Part shown: positions 33,749-39,918 of the stretch, in pieces | Position numbering within the stretch: the first letter of the stretch is position 1 | How the letters are laid out: every line of letters starts with the position of its first letter | Origin: an uncultured Clostridia bacterium | GTDB lineage: Bacteria; Bacillota; Clostridia; Oscillospirales; Acutalibacteraceae | Assembly (NCBI GenBank): GCA_946184925.1 | Contig: CAMHHL010000013.1 | Location: 1 to 39,918, forward strand | Reading direction: 5' to 3' | DNA: 39,918 nt | The notes under the pieces: model-generated | What the model saw: only the letters and a program-made list of their open reading frames with translations | Told to the model about the DNA's origin: nothing | Database searches by the model: none | Made by a program: the position numbers and the translations under genes

Positions 33749-34225
33749 ATGTTCAGAGATTTAACGCGAAAGAAGCAGCAGCTCCCGGAGAGCGAGTGTA
33801 TAGAAATCCTCAGAACCGAGCCGCGCGGAGTGCTCTCCGTTCTTGGCGACAACGGCTATCCCTACGGAATGCCGATGAACCATTGGTATGACGAAAAAAG
33901 CGGCAAAATCTACTTTCACGGCGGCAAGCACGGTCACAAGATTGACGCTCTCAAAGCGTGTGACAGGGTTTCCTACTGCGTATGCGACAGCGGATTTAGG
34001 CGCGAGGGCGAGTGGGCGCTCAACTTCCGCAGCGTGATTGTGTTCGGCAGAATGCGATTTGTTGATGACCTTGACCGCGTAATAGAAATCAGCCGTCAAC
34101 TCAGCTATAAGTTCACTGATGATGACGACTATATTGAAAAGGAAATCGCGGGATTTGCGCGGAATACGCTTTGTCTCGAACTCGAGGTTGAGCACATCTG
34201 CGGCAAGCTCGTAAATGAATCATAA
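33749..34225 (+). CDS. Pyridoxamine 5'-phosphate oxidase-like flavin-binding protein
   Basis: 158-residue cytosolic protein of the PNPOx-like split-barrel superfamily, most like the subgroup often annotated as nitroimidazole resistance (Nim) or flavin-nucleotide-binding proteins. Marks are the start FRDLTRKKQQL, the barrel strand RGVLSVLGDNGYPYGMPMNHWYD (positions 26-48, key residues Gly-Tyr-Pro), FHGGKHGHKIDAL and the final CLELEVEHICGK. Members bind FMN or FAD and reduce small molecules. A GGTGAG RBS precedes the ATG. The MalE-like gene follows after 21 bases, so the two are probably cotranscribed, though no functional link is known. The substrate is unknown. Confidence 0.82.
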   Translation: MFRDLTRKKQQLPESECIEILRTEPRGVLSVLGDNGYPYGMPMNHWYDEKSGKIYFHGGKHGHKIDALKACDRVSYCVCDSGFRREGEWALNFRSVIVFGRMRFVDDLDRVIEISRQLSYKFTDDDDYIEKEIAGFARNTLCLELEVEHICGKLVNES

Positions 34226-34246
34226 CAAAATCAGGAGGAAAAGAAA

Positions 34247-35476
34247 ATGAAGAAAATTTTATCAGTCTTTTTATCAATCGCACTTGTACTGTGCCTGTTG
34301 GTGCCGACTTTTCTTGTGCCTGCCTCGGCGGCAGCCGTTGAGAAAAACTCGAAAATCAAGGTCTGGGTTCCGGACTCTATGGTCTCAACGGCAAAGAAAA
34401 TTGCTGTGAACTTTCAGGAAAAGTACAAGAACTACAATGTTAAAGTCAGTGTTGCTGCTCGGGGCGAGGATTCGGCCGCGACAATGCTGCTTGTTGACCC
34501 GAACAGTTCCGCGGATGTTATGCTTGTTGCGTCTGACCGGCTTTACAATCTATACAACGCAAACATACTGAATCCGTTGTCTTCCTCGGAGCAAAAAAGC
34601 GTGAAGAAGTCAGCTTCTGCTTCTGCGGTTAATGGCAGTAAGGCTGACGGAAAGATTTTAGGCTATCCCGTTTCTCTCACCGGCTACTATCTTGTGTATA
34701 ATAAGAAGGTCGTATCCGCAAAGAACGCCAAGAAGTTTGAGACTCTGCTCGCCGCCTGCAAAAAGCATAACAAGAAGTTCGTGATGGATGCAGGCAACGG
34801 TTACTATGCCGCGATGTTTGTATTTACCGGCGGATTGAAACTGACAGGTATAAATAACAATTATGAACAGAAATTCAACAAGTATAACGAAAAGACTGTA
34901 GTTGCGACGTTGAAAGCGTATTCCAAGCTGTTTCATAAGTACAGCAGTATCGTTCAGAGTGATTCCACTTACGTTATACCTTCAGGATTTATAGATGGAA
35001 CCGTCGGCGCGGGAATTGACGGTCCTTGGGATTACAACGCGTGCAAAAACGCGCTGGGCAAAAATTTTGCTGCCGCCAAGCTCCCGACAATCAAGGTCGG
35101 AGGCAAGAACCGTCAGAGCTGCGGATTTATCAGTGTTAAGTGTTTTGTGAAAAACAGCAGTACAAAGTATCCGAGAGCAACGGCTGCTTTCGCAAGGTAT
35201 ATTTCCTCAAAGAGCGCGCAGCTGAGTTTCTTTAAAAACGGAAGTATTGTTCCGACCGACAAGTCGCTCCAAAGCTCCGCTAAAGTCAAAAAGAACATCG
35301 GAGCAAAGGCGCTCATAGCTCAGAGCAAGAACGCGCAAGTTCAGGCTAATATAGTCGATATGTTTTGGGATCCGATGGGTTTTCTCGGGAATAAACTTGT
35401 TTCGAATAAAATCAATCCGGATACTTTTAATTTCAAAAAGCTTCTCAGAAGTACAATTCAAAACATCAATTCTTAA
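34247..35476 (+). CDS. MalE-like extracellular solute-binding protein without lipid anchor
   Basis: 409 residues of the family-1 solute-binding proteins, which bind sugars, often malto-oligosaccharides. MalE-like landmarks include IKVWVPDSMVSTAKKIAVNF, the hinge region GYPVSLTGYYLVYNKKVVS and GPWDYNACKNAL, which corresponds to the GPWAW segment of maltose-binding proteins. The signal peptide ends PASAAA and there is no lipobox Cys, unlike binding proteins of Gram-positive importers. No permease or ATPase gene is nearby. AGGAGG is 8 bases from the ATG. The protein is Lys/Ser-rich and basic. It may be secreted freely, attached through other proteins, or work as a wall-associated starch-binding component. 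The maltodextrin ligand is inferred. Confidence 0.8.
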   Translation: MKKILSVFLSIALVLCLLVPTFLVPASAAAVEKNSKIKVWVPDSMVSTAKKIAVNFQEKYKNYNVKVSVAARGEDSAATMLLVDPNSSADVMLVASDRLYNLYNANILNPLSSSEQKSVKKSASASAVNGSKADGKILGYPVSLTGYYLVYNKKVVSAKNAKKFETLLAACKKHNKKFVMDAGNGYYAAMFVFTGGLKLTGINNNYEQKFNKYNEKTVVATLKAYSKLFHKYSSIVQSDSTYVIPSGFIDGTVGAGIDGPWDYNACKNALGKNFAAAKLPTIKVGGKNRQSCGFISVKCFVKNSSTKYPRATAAFARYISSKSAQLSFFKNGSIVPTDKSLQSSAKVKKNIGAKALIAQSKNAQVQANIVDMFWDPMGFLGNKLVSNKINPDTFNFKKLLRSTIQNINS

Positions 35477-35480
35477 CTAA

Positions 35481-35512
35481 ACAGGCTGTCGCTCATAATC
35501 GCGGCAGCCTGT
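35481..35512. terminator. Bidirectional terminator between MalE-like and XRE genes
   Basis: An ACAGGCTG/CAGCCTGT stem is extended by four further pairs to 12 bp, with an 8-base loop, between convergent genes. The minus-strand side continues TTAGTT, and the plus-strand side has TTTT about 11 bases later. Confidence 0.7.
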
Positions 35513-35513
35513 G

Positions 35514-35723
35514 CTAGTTGGTTTTATCATGCTTTATTATATCCGAAACATCACAATCAAGTATGAAGCAAAGAGTGTCGAGCGTTTTGGTTGTAATCGG
35601 GAGACCTTGCTTCATTCTGTGCAGTGTGTTTGCCGAGATACCTTCCTTGAAAATCAGATGATATTCGGTAATGTTTTTACGTAAAAGCGTGTTGTAAAAC
35701 GGTTCATATGAAATCATACTCAT
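35514..35723 (-). CDS. Small XRE-family (Cro/CI-type) HTH regulator
   Basis: 69 residues, essentially one helix-turn-helix domain: ISYEPFYNTLLRKN, then a recognition region GISANTLHRMKQG and the closing helix TLDTLCFILDCDVSDIIKH typical of single-domain XRE proteins. Such proteins bind operators as dimers. Start choice is unclear among GTG 35726, ATG 35723 and ATG 35717, as only a GGTGAT-type SD is visible. It is divergent from the Big_2 protein gene with repeated motifs between them, so it probably controls itself and that gene. Confidence 0.78.
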   Translation of the reverse strand: MSMISYEPFYNTLLRKNITEYHLIFKEGISANTLHRMKQGLPITTKTLDTLCFILDCDVSDIIKHDKTN

Positions 35724-35733
35724 CACCGCTTTT

Positions 35734-35782
35734 AGTATAATCTACTTAACCCCTTGACTATACTTAACTTATTGAGTATAAT
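35734..35782. promoter_or_regulatory. Divergent regulatory region with repeated motifs, and promoter of the Big_2 gene
   Basis: TTGACT (35754-35759) and TATAAT (35777-35782), 17 bases apart, form the plus-strand promoter. AGTATAAT occurs at 35734-35741 and 35775-35782, and TACTTAAC at 35743-35750 and 35761-35768. TATACT (35759-35764) and AGTATA (35775-35780) are inverted. The repeats cover both promoters, fitting operator sites of the adjacent XRE protein. Confidence 0.6.
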
Positions 35783-35809
35783 TGATAATATAATGAGGAG
35801 GAATGCAAA

Positions 35810-36910
35810 TTGAAAAGAATAGCTTCGGTTTTATTAAGCGTAATTATCATTCTGGCTGTTTCTGTCACCGGCTTCAGCGCAAAGGACAGAACTTTTTTCG
35901 CAAACAAAACAAAAGTAACAGTGTCTAAATCTACCTTTGTTACAATAACATCACTTAAAGGCGGAGCTCTAAGCTGCAAGGTCGCAAAGGCTTCGGTTTG
36001 CTCGGCAAAGTGGGGGAGCTGGAACGGCAGCAAGATAAAGCTTAAAATTACCGCAAAAAAGAGCGGGAAAACAAAAATCACCGTCACAAATACAAAGACA
36101 AAAGCAAAGCTCTCAATAGCTGTTACTGTAAAAGCAGTCAAGGCAAAGAAAATTTCCTTGTCCAAAAAGAAGCTCGAAATGAAAAAGGGCGGAACGGCAA
36201 CGCTCAAATGTACCGTCAGCCCGTCTTCTGTTACAAACGCGGCTGTAAGCTGGACAAGCTCCAACAAGACTATAGCCACCGTCAGCAGCAAGGGCAAAGT
36301 TACCGCCAAAAAATCGGGCATCGTTACAATCACAGCCAAGACCAAGGACGGTTCAAAGCTCAAGGCGTCCTGCACTGTGATAGTCCGTAACAAAACGCTC
36401 GATTCAAAAGTCAAGAGCGAGCTTGAACGTCTCAAAAATTATATTCTCCAATACGGCGATGAAAACTCTTATGGTGAAAAAGGACTTTTTGGGGAAGACG
36501 AAGACACGATATACAGTATTCGATATCTTCCCAATGAAAAAATGTTTGTGTTCGGAAGCTTTCAGGACTACACCGAAATCGGAGAGGATTTCAATATCAG
36601 GGTATCTATCGAAATGAAGTATTCCCTCACCGGCTTCGATTATTGTACGGCTGAATCGGTAAATACTTATAATGAGAATGGACGTGTTGAATCAAGCTAT
36701 TCCGCTGATATAAATATTAAAACTGCGGATTATAACATGGACAGCACAGTTCCGACCATCAAGGTGAAAAGCAATACCTACGATTTAACGAATGCTGCCA
36801 TAAAAGAATATGTGAATACTGATTTTAAGAAAGCTATGCTGGATTGGAACAACCTTCTCTATGACGAGTACGGTATGACGCTCAACGACTTGGGATTTAA
36901 AAACTTTTAA
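35810..36910 (+). CDS. Secreted protein with Big_2 Ig-like domain
   Basis: 366 residues. Signal peptide (about 1-24, ending FSA), a Lys-rich beta region (about 25-108), then a bacterial Ig-like group 2 domain (about 110-197). The latter has KKISLSKKKLEMKKGGTATL, VSWTSSNKTIATVSSKGKV and the final VIV strand. The C-terminal region (about 205-366) is unlike known modules to me and is acidic. Big_2 domains are common in surface adhesins. The start is TTG: GAGGAGG at 35795-35801 is 8 bases upstream, and the nearby ATG at 35803 is out of frame. It is divergent from the XRE gene, whose product may repress it. There is no anchor motif. Confidence 0.8.
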   Translation: MKRIASVLLSVIIILAVSVTGFSAKDRTFFANKTKVTVSKSTFVTITSLKGGALSCKVAKASVCSAKWGSWNGSKIKLKITAKKSGKTKITVTNTKTKAKLSIAVTVKAVKAKKISLSKKKLEMKKGGTATLKCTVSPSSVTNAAVSWTSSNKTIATVSSKGKVTAKKSGIVTITAKTKDGSKLKASCTVIVRNKTLDSKVKSELERLKNYILQYGDENSYGEKGLFGEDEDTIYSIRYLPNEKMFVFGSFQDYTEIGEDFNIRVSIEMKYSLTGFDYCTAESVNTYNENGRVESSYSADINIKTADYNMDSTVPTIKVKSNTYDLTNAAIKEYVNTDFKKAMLDWNNLLYDEYGMTLNDLGFKNF

Positions 36911-36917
36911 TATGACA

Positions 36918-36951
36918 TAAGGCTGTCGCGTTGCGGCAGCCTTACTTTTTT
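36918..36951. terminator. Terminator of the Big_2 gene overlapping the next gene's stop
   Basis: A 12-bp stem TAAGGCTGTCGC/GCGGCAGCCTTA (one G-U pair) has loop GTT and is followed by AC and TTTTTT. The stop codon of the convergent small membrane protein gene lies within the right arm. Confidence 0.82.
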
Positions 36952-37184
36952 CTTCGCTTATTATTCGGTTTTAGAATTATGGCAGCAATCAGGAGAATCA
37001 CTCCGCCTGCGACGGATACCCACGCGTTGATTATTCCGAGCGCTCCGCAAACAAGCAGCGACAGAAATCCGAACAGCGGTCTGCCCTTCACAAAAAACAC
37101 AAGCATCGGAACCAACCCGATTGCCAGCGCTCCCGTGAGAAAGCTCCCGACGTATATGTTGAATAATTGCGCGTCAACAACCAC
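36942..37184 (-). CDS. Small hydrophobic membrane protein
   Basis: 80 residues, mostly hydrophobic, with about three helices and a basic end (NNKRRKK). Family not recognised. The longest frame opens at ATG 37259, but the promoter TTGAAT/TAGAAT (37236-37241 and 37213-37218) would leave that ATG untranscribed. GTG 37184 has GGAG 8 bases upstream, so I use the GTG. The tail converges on the Big_2 gene. It may be a minor membrane protein of unknown role. Confidence 0.6.
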   Translation of the reverse strand: MVVDAQLFNIYVGSFLTGALAIGLVPMLVFFVKGRPLFGFLSLLVCGALGIINAWVSVAGGVILLIAAIILKPNNKRRKK

Positions 37185-37212
37185 AAAACCATCTCCAAAA
37201 TATTGTACAAGT

Positions 37213-37241
37213 ATTCTAACATATATCCACCGCAAATTCAA
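37213..37241 (-). promoter_or_regulatory. Promoter of the small membrane protein gene
   Basis: On the minus strand, TTGAAT (37236-37241) and TAGAAT (37213-37218) are 17 bases apart. The -35 overlaps an inverted repeat AATTCAA/TTGAATT (37235-37241 with 37247-37253), which may be an operator. Confidence 0.5.
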
Positions 37242-37277
37242 CCAATTTGAATTCCGCAAAAGTTATTTGAGACCTTT

Positions 37278-38624
37278 TTAAAATCTCTTGAACTTAAAGC
37301 CGAATCTATCCGCGTATTTTTCGGCAGCGGTTCCCTCGGCGCCCTTAATTATAAAGCCCTTGATTTTTCCTATGCGTACAATATCGGGATCTTCCTCGTC
37401 GCTGTCTGTCAGGATATTATGAAAATAACCTATTGCCCTTGAACCGATTTTTTTAACATTTCCGGGGATTGTAATTGACTTCATCTTATTACATCCGAGG
37501 AACGCTTCGCTGCGTATGTCGAGCTCAGCTGTCGAATTAACTTTTACGCTCGTGAGTTTTTCACAATCACAAAACGCCGCGGCTCCGATTATCTCAAGCT
37601 CTTTTCCGCACGTAAAGGAGACAAGAGATTCGCACCGTAGAAACGCGCATGAGTGAATCACCCTTGTGCTGTCAGGAAGGTTAACTCTTTTCAGCTTTTT
37701 ACAGCAGCCAAACGCGTTGCTGCCGATATTGGTGAGCTTATTTGTTTTGAAACTCAGTTTTTCAAGCTTTTTGCAGGAGTAAAAGCTCCGGCTGCCTATT
37801 GTTCTTACATTCTTTCCGAAAACAATCTCAGTTAAATTCTTGCTTGAGGAAAAGGCTTCGGGACAAATTCTTGTAACTGAGTCGGGGATGAATAATTTTG
37901 CACCGCTTTTGTTTTTTGGGTAAAGGCAAAGAGCGGTTTTCCTTTTGTTATAGAGTACGCCGTTTTCCGAACGGAAGATTCTGTTGCCTTTTACAACCTT
38001 AACTTCTGTAAGCGGACTTGCCTCAAAAACTCCCGGAGCGTTAAACGCGGTGTTGCCGAGTTGCTTGACATTTTTCGGTATTGTAACGCTTTTGAGACCT
38101 GTTCGGCAGAAGGAGCAGTATTCGATTACTCTCAGACTGTCGGGGAGAATCACCTTTTCAAGCCCTGAGCAGTTGAGAAACGCGCCCCAGCATATTCGTT
38201 TCACTCCCGAGGGTATGGTAACGCTTTGGAGCGCTTTGCAATTGGAAAAGCAGAATTCGGGGATTCCGGTGAGCGAATTGCCGAGAGTAACTCTTTTGAG
38301 CTTTTTAAAGCCGTCAAAGCAGCGCACTTCGAGCTCCCTGACGCTATCGGGTACTGTAACCGATTTCAATTTTTTGTTGGGCTTTAGCCCGGAACTGTTC
38401 GCGTCATAATCGCAGCCTATTTTTGTTACCTTGTGACCGTCAAGCTGCGATGGGTATTTTACGTTTTCGGCTTTTCCGCAGTAAAAGCATATTTGAGCTT
38501 CGTTCCCGTTTAGTGTGTACACAAAACCGTTCTTCTTGAAATACTTTGCTCCGCCTTTAACCGGAAGAATTCCGAAAGATATTATAACAACCAATGATAA
38601 AAGAATAGCAATAAATTTTTTCAT
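37278..38624 (-). CDS. Secreted BspA-type leucine-rich-repeat protein
   Basis: 448 residues with a signal peptide (about 1-24). About ten Treponema-type LRR_5 units follow, recognised by recurring I-P-x-S/G-V and AF-x-x-C-x-x-L patterns, for example SVTIPSGVKRICWGAFLNC. The last 40 residues match the frequent end of such repeats (KGFIIKGAEGTAAEKYADRFGFKF). BspA-like proteins are surface adhesins or mucin/host-binding proteins in gut bacteria. An upstream GTG (38633) is in frame, but GAGG lies 8 bases before ATG 38624, so I use the ATG. No wall-anchor motif is visible. The next small gene is 93 bases away with its own promoter. Confidence 0.88.
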   Translation of the reverse strand: MKKFIAILLSLVVIISFGILPVKGGAKYFKKNGFVYTLNGNEAQICFYCGKAENVKYPSQLDGHKVTKIGCDYDANSSGLKPNKKLKSVTVPDSVRELEVRCFDGFKKLKRVTLGNSLTGIPEFCFSNCKALQSVTIPSGVKRICWGAFLNCSGLEKVILPDSLRVIEYCSFCRTGLKSVTIPKNVKQLGNTAFNAPGVFEASPLTEVKVVKGNRIFRSENGVLYNKRKTALCLYPKNKSGAKLFIPDSVTRICPEAFSSSKNLTEIVFGKNVRTIGSRSFYSCKKLEKLSFKTNKLTNIGSNAFGCCKKLKRVNLPDSTRVIHSCAFLRCESLVSFTCGKELEIIGAAAFCDCEKLTSVKVNSTAELDIRSEAFLGCNKMKSITIPGNVKKIGSRAIGYFHNILTDSDEEDPDIVRIGKIKGFIIKGAEGTAAEKYADRFGFKFKRF

Positions 38625-38710
38625 TTTTAACACCTCTCATATATGTAGTGTGAAAAACGAGCGAAAAAGTTTCAAAATTTTTTATATTTTATCATATTTT
38701 TTTCAGACAA

Positions 38711-38741
38711 CAAAAAGCAGAGCAGGAAAACCTACTCTGCT
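38711..38741 (-). terminator. Intrinsic terminator on the minus strand after a lost gene
   Basis: AGCAGAG/CTCTGCT and an inner AGG/CCT stem enclose an AAAA loop. On the minus strand TTTTTG follows. No intact minus-strand gene precedes it; only the remnant at 38760-38822. Confidence 0.75.
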
Positions 38742-38759
38742 ATAATAATTGATTACGAA

Positions 38760-38822
38760 TTACCCAAAGTATCTCTTCAAGAGACCGGCAAAGCCTGCGC
38801 CGTGTCTTGCCTTATATTCTTT
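38760..38822 (-). pseudogene. Likely C-terminal remnant of a degraded gene
   Basis: A 20-codon open run on the minus strand ends in ARHGAGFAGLLKRYFG and TAA and is followed immediately by a good terminator. An in-frame TAA at 38823-38825 closes it upstream. Its composition looks like the real end of a protein, but the rest is not recognisable in 38826-39105, which is A/T-rich and holds no other supported gene. It is too short to name. Confidence 0.4.
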
Positions 38823-39105
38823 TTATACCATAACCTCAAAAGCAAAAAGAGTGCTCTTTAATGTTTTGGGATTGAAAAACAGCTATCTTTATGATAAAAT
38901 CAAATCGAAAGAAACAATTGTCGTCACCCAAGCAACTACTGTTCAAACTACAAAATCTCCGCATGAAAAGCCTTAATTAACGTTGCCGCAAGTATCGTTG
39001 CCTATTGTGTTAACGGACTGTATTTGTAGTTACTGTCGCTGTGACAATTCAAAGTATACCTAGTCTTAGTATTAGGAAATATATTTTTTTGCGTAGGTTG
39101 ATAAA

Positions 39106-39840
39106 ATGAGAGAACGTATCTATCAAATTATAGAAAAGTCAGAAGGCGAAGACAAGATTAGTGCGCTATATGATACCTTTATGATCACGATGATTATTCT
39201 GAGCCTTATTCCGTTAGCTTTTAAAACGGAAAACGCTCTATTTTATATTATCGACAAAGTCGCGATGGTAGTGTTTATCATTGATTATCTTCTTAGGTGG
39301 ATGACTGCCGACTTTAAGTTTGGGAAGAAAAGTGTATGGTCGTTTGTTAGATACCCATTTTCATTCATGGCTATTATTGACCTTCTATCTATTCTGCCGT
39401 CAATGTCGATTGTGAGTAGTGGTTTCAAGGCACTTCGCATATTACGTATGATACGCGCTCTTCGTGTGTTCCGTATGTTCAAGGCGTTTAGGTATTCATC
39501 GAGTTTTCGCATCATTGGAAATGTAGTAAACAAATCAAAGAAATCTTTGATTGCTGTCGGCATTTTGGCACTCGGTTATATAATTGTTTCTGCGCTAATC
39601 GTCTTTAACGTCGAGCCTGATTCTTTTGAGACGTTCTTTGATGCTATATATTGGGCAACTGTGTCGCTTACGACGGTCGGATACGGTGATATCTATCCTG
39701 TGTCTACTTTAGGACGTTTCGTTACAATGGTATCGTCAGTCTTTGGAATTGCGGTTGTCGCACTTCCTGCCGGTATTGTTACGGCTGGGTATATCAGTGA
39801 AATAGAAAGAGAAGAAAAGAACGGTGAATCTGAAAAATAA
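39106..39840 (+). CDS. Voltage-gated potassium channel (Kv-type)
   Basis: 244-residue membrane protein with six predicted helices. S4 carries regularly spaced Arg/Lys (ALRILRMIRALRVFRMFKAF, about 107-126), the voltage sensor. The pore helix precedes TTVGYGD (about 188-194), the potassium selectivity filter. The short acidic C-terminal tail lacks RCK or cyclic-nucleotide domains, so gating would be by voltage alone. The RBS is weak (TAGG, about 8 bases from the ATG), and no clear promoter was found. The gene is visibly A/T-richer with different codon use than most of the window, which hints at recent acquisition. It assembles as a tetramer in known relatives. Confidence 0.93.
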   Translation: MRERIYQIIEKSEGEDKISALYDTFMITMIILSLIPLAFKTENALFYIIDKVAMVVFIIDYLLRWMTADFKFGKKSVWSFVRYPFSFMAIIDLLSILPSMSIVSSGFKALRILRMIRALRVFRMFKAFRYSSSFRIIGNVVNKSKKSLIAVGILALGYIIVSALIVFNVEPDSFETFFDAIYWATVSLTTVGYGDIYPVSTLGRFVTMVSSVFGIAVVALPAGIVTAGYISEIEREEKNGESEK

Positions 39841-39918
39841 TAAACAACAAGAGGCTGCCACAAAATGGTATGCTCCCTTTATGGAAGACAGTGAAATAAA
39901 AAACACTGTTAACCATGA

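Noticed and set aside
38749..38976. 75-codon plus-strand frame
   Set aside because: It has no RBS and an odd composition, and it overlaps the minus-strand terminator and remnant region. It shows no recognised domain.

Overview
The window reads as chromosome of an anaerobic, starch- and plant-polysaccharide-degrading Gram-positive gut bacterium, most likely a Ruminococcus-like member of the Oscillospiraceae. This placement is inferred from three things. Two secreted glycoside hydrolases carry type I dockerins, so the organism should build a cellulosome- or amylosome-like complex. A glmU-like, prs, pth, mfd gene order typical of Firmicutes is present. The window also has a pyruvate phosphate dikinase, lipoprotein signals and compact intrinsic terminators. 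I see no rRNA, tRNA, CRISPR array, prophage or complete insertion sequence. Most genes are housekeeping or secreted, and the least understood block is 5.3-12.6 kb.

Layout. 0.2-5.2 kb: two dockerin enzymes facing each other, a GH13 alpha-amylase with three CBM26 modules and a GH53 endo-beta-1,4-galactanase. 5.3-12.6 kb: three paralogous polysaccharide-pyruvyl-transferase-like proteins with coiled-coil tails. Between them lie a cytosolic protein that looks like a ParB-type fold joined to a BMP/PnrA-type nucleoside-binding fold, a metallophosphoesterase translationally coupled to it, and a TPR lipoprotein on the other strand. 12.7-15.2 kb: a polar amino-acid ABC importer (binding lipoprotein, permease, ATPase) with a terminator-like hairpin after the first gene. 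15.4-17.5 kb (minus strand): a PrsA/SurA-like lipoprotein and a Pro/Glu-repeat single-pass membrane protein. 17.6-24.0 kb (minus strand): GlcNAc-1-P uridylyltransferase, small membrane protein, prs, pth and mfd. 24.2-28.5 kb: ppdK and a YdcF-type membrane protein. 28.8-35.5 kb: a 1616-residue secreted CotH-kinase-like protein with carbohydrate-binding-like N-terminal modules, a flavin-binding PNPOx-like protein, and a MalE-like binding protein without a lipid anchor. 35.5-39.9 kb: a small XRE-type regulator divergent from a Big_2 surface protein, a small membrane protein, a BspA-type leucine-rich-repeat protein, a gene remnant, and a voltage-gated potassium channel.

How they may work together. 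Amylase and galactanase would be docked on a cohesin scaffold to release maltodextrins and galacto-oligosaccharides. The CBM-bearing CotH protein and the unanchored MalE-like protein look like further extracellular starch-interacting components. PpdK supplies the PEP/pyruvate interconversion typical of such PPi-using fermenters. The pyruvyl-transferase, ParB-BMP and phosphoesterase cluster is the best candidate for an undescribed system.

Several start codons were moved from the longest possible ORF to the codon with the best-spaced ribosome binding site; these are noted per gene. All functional names rest on motif recognition by eye, with no database search.
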